Program-made: the position numbers and the translations under genes | Origin: Mesostigma viride | Taxonomy: Eukaryota > Streptophyta > Mesostigmatophyceae > Mesostigmatales > Mesostigmataceae | Direction of reading: 5' to 3' | Length of the DNA stretch: 64,000 nt | Assembly (NCBI GenBank): GCA_009746045.1 | Contig: RPFO01000131.1 | Location: forward strand, 186,001-250,000 | Notes under the pieces: generated by a model | Told to the model about the DNA's origin: nothing | The model's database searches: none | Seen by the model: only the letters and a program-made list of their open reading frames with translations | Part shown: positions 62,736 to 64,000 of the stretch, piece after piece | Layout: each line of letters opens with the position of its first letter | Position numbering within the stretch: the first letter of the stretch is position 1

Positions 62736-64000
62736 CAACCTGTGGGCCTTCTTGTACGCGTCTAGCAACCGCTTGCAGCCAGAGAGCTCCTTCTCCGTCC
62801 GCCAAGAGGCCTCTGCCCCATATCTAGTAAACTTCCACCGGATCCGATATTGGCGTTGACGACCACGCCCGAAATCGCGATGGGCGACAATCTCCTCGAC
62901 CTCGTCCTCCTGTTCCCCTGTCTCCGGGTCGTATTCCACCGGAGCCGGGGGATTGAGTCTACCCTGGATCGAGTTCTGGTGGTACAGCTTGAGCTGGTCG
63001 CGGTGGAAGGTTGTCGCGGTGCCCCATGAGATGGGCACGTCCACCTTGAACATGACATCATCCCATTTCTCCAGCACTTGGTGGGGCCCCAGGTACATGG
63101 GCCGGAGCTTCGTTTTGAGCTCCCCTTCCACCTTCTGGGAGAATCGACCGAGCTGGGGTCCCTCTACCAGGACCCAGTCCCCGACCTCGATGTCCGGTGC
63201 TCTAGAGTCCCGCTTGCCTTCCACGCGAGCCATGTTGCGCTCGGCAGCGGCCCGGTACCCTTTAACCGCACTGTTGTGAGCTTGGCGCATCTTTTCCAGC
63301 AGGCTGCTCACGCCCGCCAGAGTAGTGCGCAGCACCTCCGGTTCCGCCAGCGCCGGACTCGTCAGCAAGTCGGTCGGCGTCAGCGGATGCCTTCCCGTGT
63401 TGAGAAAGAACGGGGTTAGGCCATGGGCTGCCTGTGGTGCGTTGTTCAAGGAGAACTCCACCAAGCACAGCAACTCCTCCCAGTTGCTGCCCACCTCGTC
63501 GGTGTAATGGCGCATGGTTTCCTGTACCGTGCGGTTGAGTCGCTCCACCAGATGGGAGGACGAGCTGTGATAAGCCGTCCCTAGCGACACCTTGGTTCCC
63601 AGGCAGTCGAAGAACTCCTGCCAGAACCGGGCGGTGAAGAGCGTGTCCCGGTCCGAGATGAACTGGCGGCTGAGCCCGTGGAACCGGAAGACGTGGTTGA
63701 GGTACAGTTTGGCACACCCCTCGGCCGTGAGGTCAGCCGGACAGGGGGCCAGGTGACACATGCGCGTGAGTCGGTCCACGAACACCAAGATCTTGCTGTT
63801 GCCGTTCTTGGTCTTCTTAAAGGGGCCGACGAAATCCATCTGGATCGAGTCCCAGGGACCCAGGGGATCAGGTAGCGTCTTTGGGACAGCCTGAGTACCC
63901 GTGTTCTGGGACTTGGCTATCTGGCACGACGGGCATTCGCGTATATAGGCCGCAATGTAGTCCTTCATGCCAGGCCAGTAGAAGTGACGACGTGCCCTTG
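62730..64000 (-). CDS. gypsy-3 Pol C-terminal part: integrase and chromodomain (partial)
   Basis: The frame is open to the window edge ('HFYWPGMKDY' continues upstream of the first Met at 63968). Integrase: end of the zinc finger 'CPSCQIAK', 'IQMDFVGPF' (first D), 'FISDRDTLF' (second D), 'SHLVERLNRTVQE' (E), and a 'YLGPHQVLEKWDD' GPF module. The C-terminus 'EEIVAHRDFGRGRQRQYRI' followed by W and charged residues is chromodomain-like, close to that of gypsy-1. Stop at 62730. Closely related to gypsy-1 Pol throughout. Confidence 0.93.
   Translation of the reverse strand, partial: RARRHFYWPGMKDYIAAYIRECPSCQIAKSQNTGTQAVPKTLPDPLGPWDSIQMDFVGPFKKTKNGNSKILVFVDRLTRMCHLAPCPADLTAEGCAKLYLNHVFRFHGLSRQFISDRDTLFTARFWQEFFDCLGTKVSLGTAYHSSSSHLVERLNRTVQETMRHYTDEVGSNWEELLCLVEFSLNNAPQAAHGLTPFFLNTGRHPLTPTDLLTSPALAEPEVLRTTLAGVSSLLEKMRQAHNSAVKGYRAAAERNMARVEGKRDSRAPDIEVGDWVLVEGPQLGRFSQKVEGELKTKLRPMYLGPHQVLEKWDDVMFKVDVPISWGTATTFHRDQLKLYHQNSIQGRLNPPAPVEYDPETGEQEDEVEEIVAHRDFGRGRQRQYRIRWKFTRYGAEASWRTEKELSGCKRLLDAYKKAHRLH

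Larger units (their letters stand above)
57364..64000 (-). mobile_element. gypsy-3: Ty3/gypsy chromodomain element, 3' half (runs off right edge)
   Basis: Minus strand: Pol C-terminus (64000-62730), ORF3 (62650-58330, split by a nested LTR element), 3' untranslated region, polypurine tract, 3' LTR (58051-57364). The 5' half lies outside the window, so the target duplication and LTR identity cannot be tested. Pol and ORF3 both resemble gypsy-1. Confidence 0.9.

Overview
This is a eukaryotic, repeat-dominated window. I recognise one host gene with confidence: a minus-strand glycosyltransferase family 90 (GT90/CAP10-like) gene at 9980-11256 with one phase-0 spliceosomal intron. Nearly everything else is transposable elements, their remains, or simple repeats. 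The mix (chromodomain Ty3/gypsy elements, copia-like elements, LINE fragments, GT-AG introns, an initiator-Met-like primer site) fits a green alga or another protist or plant-lineage genome. That is inference; no taxon-defining gene is present.

Layout. 1-7.1 kb: minus-strand LINE fragments of one family (1-114, 3842-4824, 5640-6975) and the truncated 3' end of a Ty3/gypsy element (704-3400). 7.1-9.9 kb: low-complexity DNA and a 44-bp minisatellite. 10-11.3 kb: the GT90 gene. 11.9-13.4 kb: two inverted fragments of a second LINE family's C-terminus. 14806-33472: a young Ty3/gypsy element ('gypsy-1', LTRs that look identical, TSD CCCAG) whose 3' untranslated region was split by a copia-like element ('copia-1', 24966-32620, TSD CTTGG). 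34456-41758: a second copia-like element ('copia-2', TSD GAACT), inserted in a 185-bp tandem repeat whose tetranucleotide tract has grown to about 560 bp. 44071-56.5 kb: a LINE broken by 'gypsy-2' (44624-55755, TSD CAAAG), whose own 5' LTR carries a 1.77-kb TIR element (TSD TCAG). 57364-64000: 'gypsy-3', running off the right edge, with a 2.1-kb non-autonomous LTR element (TSD GGTAG) inside its ORF3.

Most notable biology. (1) copia-1 and copia-2 are diverged from each other but share the order gag - zinc knuckle - integrase - PROTEASE - reverse transcriptase - RNase H, with the protease between integrase and RT. In known Ty1/copia elements protease precedes integrase. They also share LTR ends AGTTA...TAACT instead of TG...CA, a D-T-Q protease motif and a DD(29-30)E integrase. 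(2) The gypsy elements carry an extra ORF after pol, in the position of env. It is related between gypsy-1, the truncated left copy and gypsy-3, and has no visible membrane segment. In gypsy-1 a splice acceptor lies directly before its ATG, and a consensus donor lies in the leader. (3) gypsy-1 has a small leading ORF resembling the RNase H1 hybrid-binding / caulimovirus viroplasmin domain, inside the putative leader intron. (4) A perfect 206-bp palindrome with no spacer interrupts gypsy-1 gag.

All boundaries were read by eye from direct repeats, target-site duplications and translated motifs. Domain calls rest on motif recognition, not on database searches.
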